Of a stretch of 32,520 nucleotides of DNA, positions 9,900 through 18,349 are shown piece by piece (position 1 is the first letter of the stretch; every line of letters begins with the position of its first letter). A program made the position numbers and the translations under genes. The notes beneath the pieces were generated by a model. That model was not told the origin of the DNA. It did not search any database and saw nothing but the letters and a program-made list of their open reading frames with translations. Source of the stretch: Coptodactyla brooksi (taxonomy: Eukaryota > Arthropoda > Insecta > Coleoptera > Scarabaeidae); NCBI GenBank assembly GCA_033557675.1, contig JAWQRM010000075.1:1-32520 (forward strand). Reading direction: 5' to 3'.

Positions 9900-10280
9900 A
9901 TCGCCGCCTTATTATTTTAGCGCTCTACCACAAACATTACAAAAAAATGGAAATCATTTTCGCTATATGATTATAACACACTCTTAATAAAGTGTGTCAT
10001 AAAATGAAAAAAAATGATATAATGTCAGTGCAATTAATGTCTTAAATTCTAAATAAGACGTACAATGGTTGAACTACTCATGTCCGAAAATCTAGAAGAA
10101 TTTGCATGTTGAAATCGTAAATACAATCAGAGAGTCAGCGTGTGTTACCAATTTTGAAACAGTTAGTTCCAAAATTGCTGCAGATACTAGTAATCATTCT
10201 AATGATATTGGAAGTGTAGGAAAATCAAGAGTATTTATCGTAATGTATAGTAAGCAATTTTAGTATGGATCCGGTATTCG
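9900..10280. other. No gene recognised
   Basis: AT-rich sequence. A broken frame around 10155-10230 reads SSKIAADTSNHSNDIG, which is only suggestive of a transposase helix-turn-helix and may belong with the Tc1-like fragment just downstream. Confidence 0.35.
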
Positions 10281-10282
10281 GC

Positions 10283-10414
10283 GAAACTGCTGTAGAGATA
10301 GTACACGCCAATTCAAGACTTAGCGTTCCTAAAACTGCTTCACAGCTAAAGACCGCTCAAGGAAAAGTTAGTGATAGCTTAAATGTCACAAATATAAAGC
10401 GTTACAACTTTTAA
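10283..10414 (+). pseudogene. Possible Tc1-like transposase N-terminal fragment
   Basis: The frame reads ETAVEIVHANSRLSVPKTA, then SQLKTAQGKVSDSLNVTNIKRY before a stop. Spacing and residues resemble the second helix-turn-helix of Tc1-family transposases (V..NPR.S..K.A.EL....GK.VS..TVRR.L). No catalytic block could be followed beyond the stop. Because the match is short, a chance resemblance is possible. Confidence 0.35.
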
Positions 10415-10617
10415 GAAGGTTGTACAACTGTAAACTCTGTCTGTAGACTCAAGGGAGCTTTTTAGATTAAAGCAGTTTTTGAAGTATAATAATGTTTACA
10501 GAAGGCACTTTTTGCACTGGTTGCCGACGTTGGGCACTAGATAATCTCACTTTTACAATTAAATTTGGCATAATTAACAAGGAATTTAAGGATAATTACA
10601 ATTTAAGGATTATTCAG

Positions 10618-10663
10618 ATTACGCATGTCATCTAATCTGAATAGATTAGGTGACATGCGTAAT
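10618..10663. repeat. 46-bp inverted repeat (20-bp arms, one mismatch)
   Basis: The arm at 10618-10637 and the arm at 10644-10663 are reverse complements at 19 of 20 positions, and the single difference still allows a G-T pair. The loop is TGAATA. The sequence before it also has a short direct repeat (AATTTAAGGAT and ATTTAAGGAT). Confidence 0.9.
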
Positions 10664-10739
10664 ATAGTTATATTGCACTCACAAGAAGGATGCCTATTGC
10701 GTAGTTATGAAAATAAACAAATTAGACGCTATTAGCTAA

Positions 10740-11120
10740 TACGGCTTTAATGATTCATTTAATGAGCTGTTTGATCATTTGGTCATTAATAACGTGCTCA
10801 GAGTAAGTCTGTGTAGCGAATGGGTCGCGGGGAGGGAAGGGAAGGGAAGCAAATGAGGAGAACCAGCGGAAGCAGGGCAGAGGGAAGCAAATGTAAAGTC
10901 TTGCGCCGCATTATGCAACGTTATTAGCTTCAGCCATTGCACATTACGTCTAAATGACGAAACTGACGTTAATTAAGTAATTAATTAGTTCTGCTGTCTT
11001 TTAAACGCGCAATGGCTGCGGGAAACGAGGCGGCAGCGGCAGAAATTATGTAACATGTACGAAAGGAATCGTTCGCATTCTGGGCGGAAGGAAGTCGGAG
11101 CGTAGGAAAAAATGTGTAAT
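10740..11120. other. GC-richer, purine-rich stretch, possible host non-coding element
   Basis: This segment has a higher GC content than its surroundings. It contains a GGGAA-type purine run (10829-10850) and an exact 13-bp direct repeat AGGGAAGCAAATG (10843-10855 and 10881-10893). It also has several TAAT cores, as in ATTTAATGAG, GGTCATTAATAA and TTAATTAAGTAATTAATTAG, the last near 10969-10988. Clustered homeodomain-type cores can mark insect enhancers, but they are also common by chance in AT-rich DNA. The 75-codon minus-strand frame at 10981-11208 shows no family features. It is unlike the transposon remnants around it, so host origin is possible. Confidence 0.25.
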
Positions 11121-11283
11121 TACGTTTCCGCTGTGGGTTTTCTAACGGATATCGAAAATATGTCTGTGGGAAATGCAGTATCTTAAGAAAATTCGAAATA
11201 TAAAGCAATAAACACTTCTCAGAATCGAATTAAAATTACATAATAAGTTAATAGACAATGTTGTGCAATTGTCATCACTTAAC

Positions 11284-11513
11284 CAAAACAAGAAATTAAC
11301 TGCTCGGCACACATTTCGCTAACCATGTTATCGTCATCCGAGGACGCACGGTTCGCTAACATGGTTAGCGAAACGTGCGTCGGGGAGCTAATTTCTTGGA
11401 CTCTTCATTCTCCTGTAGACGCTTTACTAGATAAACCGAAACATATATCGAGAAACAAAATAATATTGTCTGTTTTCATCTCCGTTTTCCAAATAAGCTA
11501 ATTTCTTGTTTTG
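11284..11513. repeat. Nested multi-arm inverted repeat
   Basis: Outer arms CAAAACAAGAAATTA (11284-11298) and TAATTTCTTGTTTTG (11499-11513) are exact reverse complements. Inside, 11290-11330 pairs with 11357-11397 at 35 of 41 positions, including a 17-base perfect core around CGCTAACCATG. The right inner arm is in turn half of a smaller near-perfect palindrome, 11343-11381, centred on CTAACATGGTTAG. So one arm sequence occurs three times in alternating orientation. A diverged single arm (ACATTTCGCCGACCATGTCG) is present at about 13708-13727. No coding sequence is evident. It may be a foldback or MITE-like element. Confidence 0.75.
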
Positions 11514-11659
11514 TTGACAACAGCTTAACTTTGCTGCAAAACCAATGGTTTCAAACTCACAAACTTATGAAAGTAGATCTTTCTCCATTAATCGATTTTC
11601 CGAGGATGTTTCGCCCAGATAGGAATTATTAATTCATAACTTTTTATTGAAACAACAAA

Positions 11660-11740
11660 ATAAATTGACATCCGAGTAGAACTCGAACCTACAACTATCT
11701 ATTTTCCCTACAGGTGCTCAAATTGCTGATTTATGTTTAA
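11660..11740 (-). pseudogene. tRNA-like fragment with intact T arm
   Basis: On the minus strand GTAGG-TTCGAGT-TCTAC forms a 5-bp T stem (one G-T pair) with a canonical 7-base loop, and GGTTCGAGTTC is close to the B-box consensus. Upstream, GCAATTTGAGCACC resembles a D-arm that lost two bases. The putative anticodon loop lacks U33, and no 5' acceptor strand pairs with TCGGATG. It is therefore a decayed tRNA, a tRNA-derived element head, or a fragment of bacterial/organellar type tRNA captured in the nucleus. It is not a functional tRNA. Confidence 0.45.
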
Positions 11741-11883
11741 GTTTTTTCAAAGAGAGAAACAAGAGATATGAATAGTAAAGAAAATACAAGCACATTACAA
11801 CTCAAATCGTAAACTTTTCTTCTATTAATGTAGAAATTACCACTGCGTTAAAAACTGTTGACTTTATTTAACCCTGCTGTGCT

Positions 11884-11904
11884 CCTCGGTCAATATGACC
11901 GAGG
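11884..11904. repeat. Subterminal hairpin of the piggyBac-like element
   Basis: CCTCGGTCA and TGACCGAGG are exact 9-bp reverse complements around ATA, starting about 12 bases inside the terminus. A second subterminal hairpin, GGGTCA-TTA-TGACCC, lies near 12067-12081. The copy at 1-892 keeps degraded versions of both. Subterminal repeats of this kind can be transposase binding sites, though that role is inferred. Confidence 0.7.
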
Positions 11905-12576
11905 AGCTTCTATAACTCTCATCATCGTTCATGTGTCATCTTTCATTACTTGTTTCCAAGATTTTGTGACTTTTTTGCTGGTGCGTAAAATATAATATAG
12001 CCAAATAGTTTTTAGAAAAAAATATTTATAAATTTTTTAAACAAGATTCTTACGAATATAACCCTCGGGTCATTATGACCCAAAACTATTTAGATTTATT
12101 TGACTTTATATAATTTTATTTCTAACTTTACTTATATGAATACTATAAGTGTATTATAACTATGTATATAGCAACCAACAAGATAATGCATTCATACTGG
12201 TCGAATATGTAAGTATGTGCATGTCTGGGCATGTCGGTGCGTACATACTAATATATCATATACATAGGGAACGCGTACAGCGCACTTCAGTTCCTTTATA
12301 TACTGTGTTGAATATGCATCATCAGAATCTGATGAAGAAATAACAGAAATACATGTAAATGTATCCGACGATGAAGATACTTCTGGTGTTGAAAATCAGC
12401 GATGATACCGACTATGAGAAATCCAAAGCAGACTCCTGGTAACTCCATATATGATGTCAAAAGAACATAAACCTCGTACTCAACAAGCTACTGCTTTAAT
12501 AAATAAAATTCAAGATCAGCGTGGCGAAGTATCAGTGCCATCTACATCGGGTGCAATCAGAAAAACAAAACAGCAC

Positions 12577-12616
12577 CATGTAATATGTGTCATCAAAATG
12601 TGACACATATTACATG
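12577..12616. repeat. 16-bp-arm perfect hairpin inside the cysteine-rich coding tail
   Basis: The arm at 12577-12592 is the exact reverse complement of 12601-12616, separated by 8 bases. It spans the codons for the apparent Cys-rich motif, and CATGTGCATG-type direct repeats follow. The inversion may be a later rearrangement. Confidence 0.85.
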
Positions 12617-12669
12617 TGCATGTGCATGGCTGGTTCATGTGCATGGCTGTTATCAACGTAAAGGTTAGG

Positions 12670-13160
12670 CAATAATTGGATGCACATCAGAATTTATTTG
12701 ATGTTCTCTCTTGTTTTTAGATTTGGTGTTTGTAATGTTTTTTATTATAATACAGTTTATTTTTGTTAGTATTAAGATTGCTTCTCACCGTTGTTTGCGT
12801 TTATGTATAAAAAATAATAAAACATATTGTCAGTATCATCAATAAGATAACCATTGAAAGTGCATTTGACTTTATTTTTGGTAAAAGTTATTAGGTTAAA
12901 AGTTATTAGGTACAAAGTGTCTTGCCAAACAGACTCAATCGACACGACATGAAACCAAGAAAAATTCACCGATAATTACGAAATATTACCATTGTAATAA
13001 TAAGGTAAACTATACAAACTTTGCAATAGTCAAATTTGCAATAATTAGAAACATCATTTAACATCCGTTCATAAATAGCTTCACCGAATATCTCCTCATT
13101 CACAGAAATATCCAAAAATAATTCCACATAAATAAAGACACAAACACACAATTACAAAAG
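12670..13160. other. No gene recognised; 15-bp tandem duplication
   Basis: AT-rich DNA. TAAAAGTTATTAGGT is duplicated in tandem at about 12882-12911. Minus-strand frames at 12772-12969 and 12966-13151 are AT-driven and show no family features. Confidence 0.5.
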
Positions 13161-13520
13161 CCTCATTGGATCACAAAAATACACCCCGATACATCCACCC
13201 GGAATTCCCGGAATAGCTGCGAGAGATCGGTCGTGACAACCCTGAGTACGACATCAAGAAGGCCGAGAGACCTACTTCGGAAGTCAGCTGAGTGAGCCAC
13301 GAGCCGGGCGAGTACAGCGAGTTCGCATAGAACGAAAACGAGAGCAAAATAAAAAGAGATGCGCGTCGCGACGTCGGCGACCGTGCAAGGCGCGTCTCCG
13401 CAGACGACCTTGACGTTCACGACGCCTTTCATAGCGTCGCACCCCCACCCCTCACCGCCTACTACGGTCTCGTGAATCGAGGAAAGTGAGAGCAGAGCGC
13501 AGCACGCAGGGCCGGCTTCG
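13160..13520. other. CpG-rich island (promoter-, exon- or LTR-like, unresolved)
   Basis: GC and CpG content rise sharply against the AT-rich flanks (for example GATGCGCGTCGCGACGTCGG near 13360). The minus strand carries an 89-codon open frame at 13163-13432 with a hydrophobic run (FYFALVFVLCELAVLARLVA), but no recognisable family. Long open frames are expected by chance in GC-rich DNA. The plus strand contains an AAATAAA signal. Possible explanations are a host 5' exon or promoter on the minus strand, or a fragment of an LTR. Nothing here decides between them. Confidence 0.3.
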
Positions 13521-13559
13521 GATCAGTACTAGATTTTTACGAGTAATAAAGGAAATCGA

Positions 13560-15220
13560 AAGAAAATTGAGACTTCAAATTCTTCATATAGGTAGTATTG
13601 ATAATTCTTCATCTTAAGTTGAAGATTCTAGAACCTTTAGGTTAGTAACGAAGTTCGAACAATGCCACCACTACACCAAAACAGAAAAGTTTATTCTAGC
13701 TTGACTCACATTTCGCCGACCATGTCGACATCATCAGAAGCGTCGGCGGGAAGAAAATAAAAAAAAAGTCAATCTTGAAATAAGAAATAAAAAAATTTTT
13801 GAAAATTAAATTATTACATACCACCAATCTAGTTGGCATGGGAAAAATGATGTTCCAACCCTTTGAATGTTCAAAACGTTTGAAGGTTTAAACGTTATCT
13901 AGTTTCTAAGCGTCGGTAAGTTTTGCAAACCGTAATAAGATGAAGGTATGACTTGTTAAAAATGTTATCTGGCCTTACCAGGTTTAAATAATCCTTAATT
14001 TATTGAAAAATGTTGGAAGCTATTGTAAGCTTTAAAAAATAAAACAAAATCATTTAGTTCTTTTATTAATACCCATGCGATGAGAAATAAGATCAACTGC
14101 TCTGTAATATCATTCTGTAGTACCCTGTAGTACATTGAATCATTAATATTGTCGTAAATGTATAGAACTAGAAATGTAGAACAATGTTGTTAGTTTAAGA
14201 ATTGAGCAAGGTTGCGGTAAGTTACTCGAAAGTAAATTAATTTCGTTTGGTCGTTTTGCAATATTATGAAATGAGCATGATTGGACAGAGAAATGGGAAG
14301 AATCAGAAGTAAATGTGTTATCGGCTTAAACGCTTATCTACGTCTTAACTTTATCACAACTTAACTAACAGAACTAATTTTTAACTATTCTCAAACATTG
14401 TAAATCGTTTTAATTATAAACTACAGTATTTGCAGTAATATTCACTTGACTAATTTTGGACGAGCTGTCTACAGTTTTAGATAATGTATTTGGTCTACTT
14501 TTCATTGTCAGCCAAATTAGTGGGATGGAATAGTCTAATGAAGATTTTGATTAAAAGAATCTAATATAGAATATTTTTAGGCTTTAGTAATAAAGAAAAA
14601 TAATTAACCTTGCATAATCTACATCAAACCTTAAATATCTAATTTACGAATGTTTTGTTCAATAATCAAAGTTGTAAACGACTGCAATGCATAAAAGAAA
14701 TTAGAAAAATTTCAGTTTTTGGCATACCCTATCGTATTGTTATACTATTGGATTCAATTTTCATTAATTTAAGAAATATTGAGAAAGGAGAACACAGCAG
14801 AAATGGTATTCTAAACAATAACTTGTTGCTACCATATTTTGCTATATATCGTAAAATGGTAACATCCTCTGTAAATTCCAACGTAAAATGGTATTTAAGT
14901 AAAAAATCCCTTAGAATTAACTACCCTCTTGCCCCATAGGGCTGTGTTTTTATCAATTATGCTTATAACTCGAGAATTGTGGATCTTAAGCATATACTAT
15001 TCTTATAGTTTGTTACTCACAATTTTATGTAGGTTACAAAAGTACAGTTTGTTATAAAAAATTCAAAAAATAAAAAGAAATTTAGGTTAAGTACCTCAAC
15101 AATATGTACAATTTTTACGAAATCCTTATTGTGACCAGATTATACAATAATTAGCTTGTATGTAAAGTATTGTTTTACTCAGTCTCACGTGGCAGTCTAA
15201 AAACGACTTACAAACACACA
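13560..15220. other. AT-rich intergenic stretch without recognised genes
   Basis: Apart from the single-arm relative of the 11.3 kb inverted repeat at about 13700-13750, nothing could be assigned. The 94-codon plus frame at 14655-14939 lacks domain signatures and has AT-driven composition, so it is probably chance. Confidence 0.45.
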
Positions 15221-15290
15221 AACAGATAGACGGACGGACGGACGGACAGGCCAACCACTAAAAATAGCATAGAGAGGCTACAAAAAGCCC
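15215..15290. repeat. (GACG)n run and short repeat shared with 31 kb
   Basis: Four GACG units lie at about 15230-15247, followed by CAGGCCAACCACTAAAAATA. A related string, CAGACCAACCGCTAAAAATA, follows a GGACAGACACAAACAGA run near 31080-31115. The shared string suggests the tail of one retroelement or repeat family. Confidence 0.5.
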
Positions 15291-15304
15291 AATTCAATTC
15301 GTCA

Positions 15305-15851
15305 AGATCCATCAAAATCTGGACATCAATTTTGTTTGCGAATGCAATCTTTCTCTTACGAAAAAATAAAAATTACGTTTTCAGAAGTCAAGAATCAAGA
15401 CAATGTTGATTACTTTTTATGATGGATTATCCACAAGGAATTTGTTCCACAAGGTAAAACTGTAAATGAGGAGTATTATTTAGCAGTTTTACATCGTTTG
15501 TGATCAAGAATTGTATGTGTTCAGCCTGAATTTCTAGCAGGAAAACAGCTGTTCGTGAATTTTTGACTAAAACAATATCTGTGTCATTGACCACCCACCG
15601 TACTCGCCTGATGTATCATTGTGTGACTATTTTCTTTACCCTAAACTGAAAATTGGGATGAAAGGTCCGTTTTATAATGATATTTCAGCCATGCAAGCAG
15701 CTGCGACGGAGGTACTACAGGCCATTCCTAAGGATGACATACAAAATTCTATTGAGTTGAATGGAACCTGTCTTGAATAAAAAAATAACATAATTCAATA
15801 TGTGTTTTTTTGTATAACTAAAAATTCTCGTTATTTAGTTGTCATACTGTG
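15305..15851 (+). mobile_element. Mariner family-1 copy A, 5'-truncated
   Basis: The right terminus ends at 15851, with AGTTGTCATACTGTG before TA (15852-15853). This is the same terminal repeat as in the copy at 27957-29172. Coding blocks in order: HKEFVPQGKTVNEEY, YLAVLHRL, a deletion of about 40 bp that removes the YDNAPPH block with the second catalytic Asp, then DHPPYSPDVSLCDYFLYPKL (third Asp kept) and IGMKGPFYNDISAMQAAATE. A further ~39-bp in-frame loss near 15745 joins PKDDIQ to IELNGT, before the stop at 15778. The N-terminal half and left terminal repeat are absent. The copy is non-functional. Confidence 0.85.
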
Positions 15852-15854
15852 TAT

Positions 15855-16805
15855 ATATTTGGACAAGTCGAAACACTGAATATAATATAACAGATATTCA
15901 AAAAGTCATTTTTAATAGCGGTAAAAATTATTGAAAGTTCTTATTGGGGAATTCAGTTACAAGACTGGTTAACAAAAATGTATGTAGAACATTTTCCAAA
16001 TTATGCTCCATACCTGCTTCTGCCTGCCGTTCCTGTTATAAATAAACAGGATTCATGATAGCTTCATCCCTTACCTAAATCATAATTTCAAGCATTGTGC
16101 AATACAATATATTAACGTTAAACACAAATTATAAACAAATTAGCTCAAATGCATTGGTAGCGATTTTGGAATTCAATGGACAGCAACAACTTTTGCAGAA
16201 AACTCAAGTAAACGGTTAAAGATTCCATAATTGTATAAGTACACTGCTACGAGATCGAGTTGTCACGTCCAGTACGTTCGCATTCTAAAGGCCGGTATCC
16301 ATTTGCTGTGTATCCTCCGGTGACTCATATTACAGCTGTGCATCAGTCCAGAGCTGCACCGTCACGTATCAAAATTTACTTCCGGGATGATCTTGATTGA
16401 TTATGTTTGGAAATTTTGCAATGGTAATGAAGGCTGCAGCATGACTCACCGGAGGCCAATAAGCGTACAGTTGTTGGTGTCGAGTTTTCCTGAACCGAAA
16501 TTACTTTGCGAAATGTAGAGTCCTTTCTAGAAATTTTCGGCTGATTAGAACATTATACAGATTAAAAATCAAGTATAGAAAATCATTCTATAATCCATTC
16601 ACAGAGTGGAACTTTAAATCAGCCAATAAATTTGATCCACACTACGCATTTCTGCTTGTATAAATTGTTGACAGATAACTGAACGCAGAGATTTTGTTTC
16701 ATTTTTATTGAGTATAAAATGAATAAAAATGTGTTAGGTCATTGCTAATTGCAGAGATGAACTCATTGTTAACAGGTATAAATAAATTTATTGTACTATT
16801 ATCTA
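15855..16805. other. Unassigned stretch with a GC-richer hairpin
   Basis: No coding region was supported. CCTCCGGTGACTCAT (16314-16328) and ATGACTCACCGGAGG (16441-16455) are reverse complements at 14 of 15 positions, and weaker pairing continues inward for another ~15 bases around a ~95-base loop. Sequence around 16240-16500 is GC-richer than its flanks. The origin is unknown. Confidence 0.5.
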
Positions 16806-16807
16806 TA

Positions 16808-17602
16808 CAGGGTATTCCCTGGGATAACCGACAAGCTTATATCATGTGTTCCAAAGGTAATTCTGATCAAAAATGTTAAGATACACGACAGGTCAATAAT
16901 TTTTTGTTTTCGAGATATATAGTGTAGTTGTGGCCAATCACCAACATCGTTTACCTGCGATTGTATGGTGTGGGTTGTTAAATAATTATTATTGCAATTT
17001 ATTGGAGAATAATTTTCCAGAATACATGGAAAATATTCCACTAGAATCTCGACGCGGCATGCATGTTTTATCAACAAGATGGTGCTCCACCGCATTTAGT
17101 TAGGCAAGTTATTGAATTTTGCATCAAAAGTTTACTGATCGTAGATAGGAAGAGGAGGCCCCATACCGTGGTCTACACGTTCCCCTGACTTGTCGCCACT
17201 GAACTGTTTCTTTTAGGGTTGCGTTAAATCTCGTGTTTATAATAAAATAGCAAGCCAGATACGCGAGAAGATATGATAGCCAGAATAGTCGTGGCAGTAG
17301 ATTCTTTGCGAAATGAATTTGCAGATATTAACTGACAATAAAACATGGCTCAAAAACCAGCAGCATGTTTGGAAAGTGTAAAGGAGCAGTTTGAGAAATT
17401 ATTATAATATTAGCTTTTAATGTTTGTAGTTTGTAGTCTGTGTAGTTTCTTAATAAATGTCTAATGGTCAACATTTCTTCTTTTATCGATATCTCGAAAA
17501 CGAAAAGGAATTGAGCAATGGTGTATATGAACATTTTTGATCAGGATCACCTCTAGAAGACATGATATATGTTATATTGTTGGTGACTTCAGGGAACACC
17601 TC
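16808..17602 (+). mobile_element. DDE (DUF4817-type) element with ~120-bp terminal inverted repeats
   Basis: The left end CAGGGTATTCCCTGGGAT follows TA at 16806-16807. The right end, read in reverse, is GAGGTGTTCCCTGAAGT after TA at 17603-17604. Inside, both ends share ATATATCATGT-like, CTGATCAAAAATGTT and TTTTCGAGATAT blocks in inverted order, giving arms of about 115-120 bp (16808-16925 and 17485-17602). The interior codes, in broken frames, FYQQDGAPPHLVRQVIEF (second Asp), STRSPDLSPLNCFF (third catalytic Asp replaced by Asn), CVKSRVY and IARIVVAVDSLRNEF. At 795 bp it lacks the N-terminal half of the transposase. Long terminal repeats flanking a deleted core are typical of non-autonomous derivatives. 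Confidence 0.8.
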
Positions 17603-17613
17603 TATAAGGTTGT

Positions 17614-18345
17614 ACCAGCGCTGCTGCGCGCGCAATGCGCGAGCCCATTTAAAATAGGTACGGTTGTTTATTCGCAGTGCACGCCCTGCGGGGCAAGGGC
17701 CTTCAGAAGCTTCCGGCCCTCAGAGGCTGTATGTAACGTACATGTTTGCATTCATTGTCCAGTTAAACAGTTAAAGCAAACCTGTTAAGATGTGCATACA
17801 CGATCGAACTCAGATATGAGACGGCCAGGGGTATAACTGATAAGGAAAGTTATATATTTTGTAAGTATATGCATTAATATACTTACGTGACAAATTAACT
17901 CACTACGTTTTTGCATTCTCGATATTCTTCCAATAGGTCGCCGTTTAACTTACATTCTTATATCTAAATCGAAAAGCGAATCTTAAAATGTGTACGTATG
18001 AAAAGATAGTATTTTATTTGCGTGCAATAGAGCTTACTTATGAAATAATATACTATTTGTGGATCGGAAAATGAAACCCGAGTACTCTAAAACACTTGAC
18101 TTTGTAACATATCATTTAAATGATCTCCAATTTTCATTAAAAACTGCTATCCAAGAAGAGCTATTCACTGCTATTCAGTTCATTATGCTAGTGTGTAGAG
18201 CTGTCATGTAGCTCATTGCAAAGGCTTCTGTGTGGAGGGAGTGAGATCACTCAATCGCCATCAGTCGGGTTGTCTTGAAAGCAACCGGCCGCGCGGACAC
18301 CGGAAATTTACGGAGGAACCCGTTCTTATAATTTTATTATAAAGT
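17614..18345 (+). repeat. 0.74 kb dispersed repeat, copy 2
   Basis: This is a direct-orientation partner of 3029-3765 with the same order of blocks: a CpG-rich start (CGCTGCTGCGCGCGC), the 23-base and 29-base identical stretches at 17675-17697 and 17826-17854, a TAAATCGAAAAGCGAA block near 17960, a tRNA-like head (GTAGCTCATTG near 18209) and the CGGACACCGGAAA tail. It differs by small indels, including an insertion around 18000-18110. The repeat begins about 10 bases after the right end of the 16808-17602 transposon, so that element sits at or near its left edge. Confidence 0.7.
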
Positions 18346-18349
18346 TCAG

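Larger units (their letters stand above)
8991..9900 (+). mobile_element. Internally deleted mariner (DD34D)
   Basis: A TA at 8989-8990 is followed by the mariner-style terminus TTGGGGTGATCGGAAAGTAA. Coding sequence starts near 9110 with KQGESKPAFSAHF, and a shifted frame gives KAVQARKELVDVYGENVFTE, the mariner N-terminal helix-turn-helix. A large deletion near 9290-9370 removes the second HTH, the WVPHEL signature and the first catalytic Asp. The C-terminal half follows in a long frame: LDKLHDSLKQKRPQLINRKG, VFHHD (second Asp), HSLDLAPSDYYLF (third Asp), FLDGKAFTSNEAVK, and in another frame LPEKWQKVLNQNGEYVI. A full-length mariner is about 1.3 kb. No matching right terminus was seen, so the end near 9900 is approximate. 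Confidence 0.85.
11872..12668 (+). mobile_element. piggyBac-like element, internally deleted, copy 2
   Basis: A TTAA at 11868-11871 is followed by CCCTGCTGTGCTCC and a ~430 bp leader similar to the minus-strand copy at 1-892. At about 12308-12400 the frame VEYASSESDEEITEIHVN then VSDDEDTSG is the acidic N-terminus typical of piggyBac transposases. The DDE core is absent: the sequence passes near 12420-12450 to the C-terminal part, TPYMMSKEHKPRTQQA, TALINKIQDQRGEV and STSGAIRKTK. A frame at about 12570-12668 then gives APCNMCHQNVTHITCACAW and ends YQRKG-stop, resembling the C-terminal cysteine-rich domain. The right-hand CCCT/TTAA end was not found, so the element may be truncated near 12670-12700. 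Confidence 0.75.

Noticed and set aside
13160..13520. Calling the CpG-rich block a solo LTR.
   Set aside because: No TG..CA boundaries with a target-site duplication and no adjacent primer-binding site could be identified.
14655..14939. A 94-codon plus-strand frame as a gene.
   Set aside because: AT-driven codons and no recognisable motif; no neighbouring exon.
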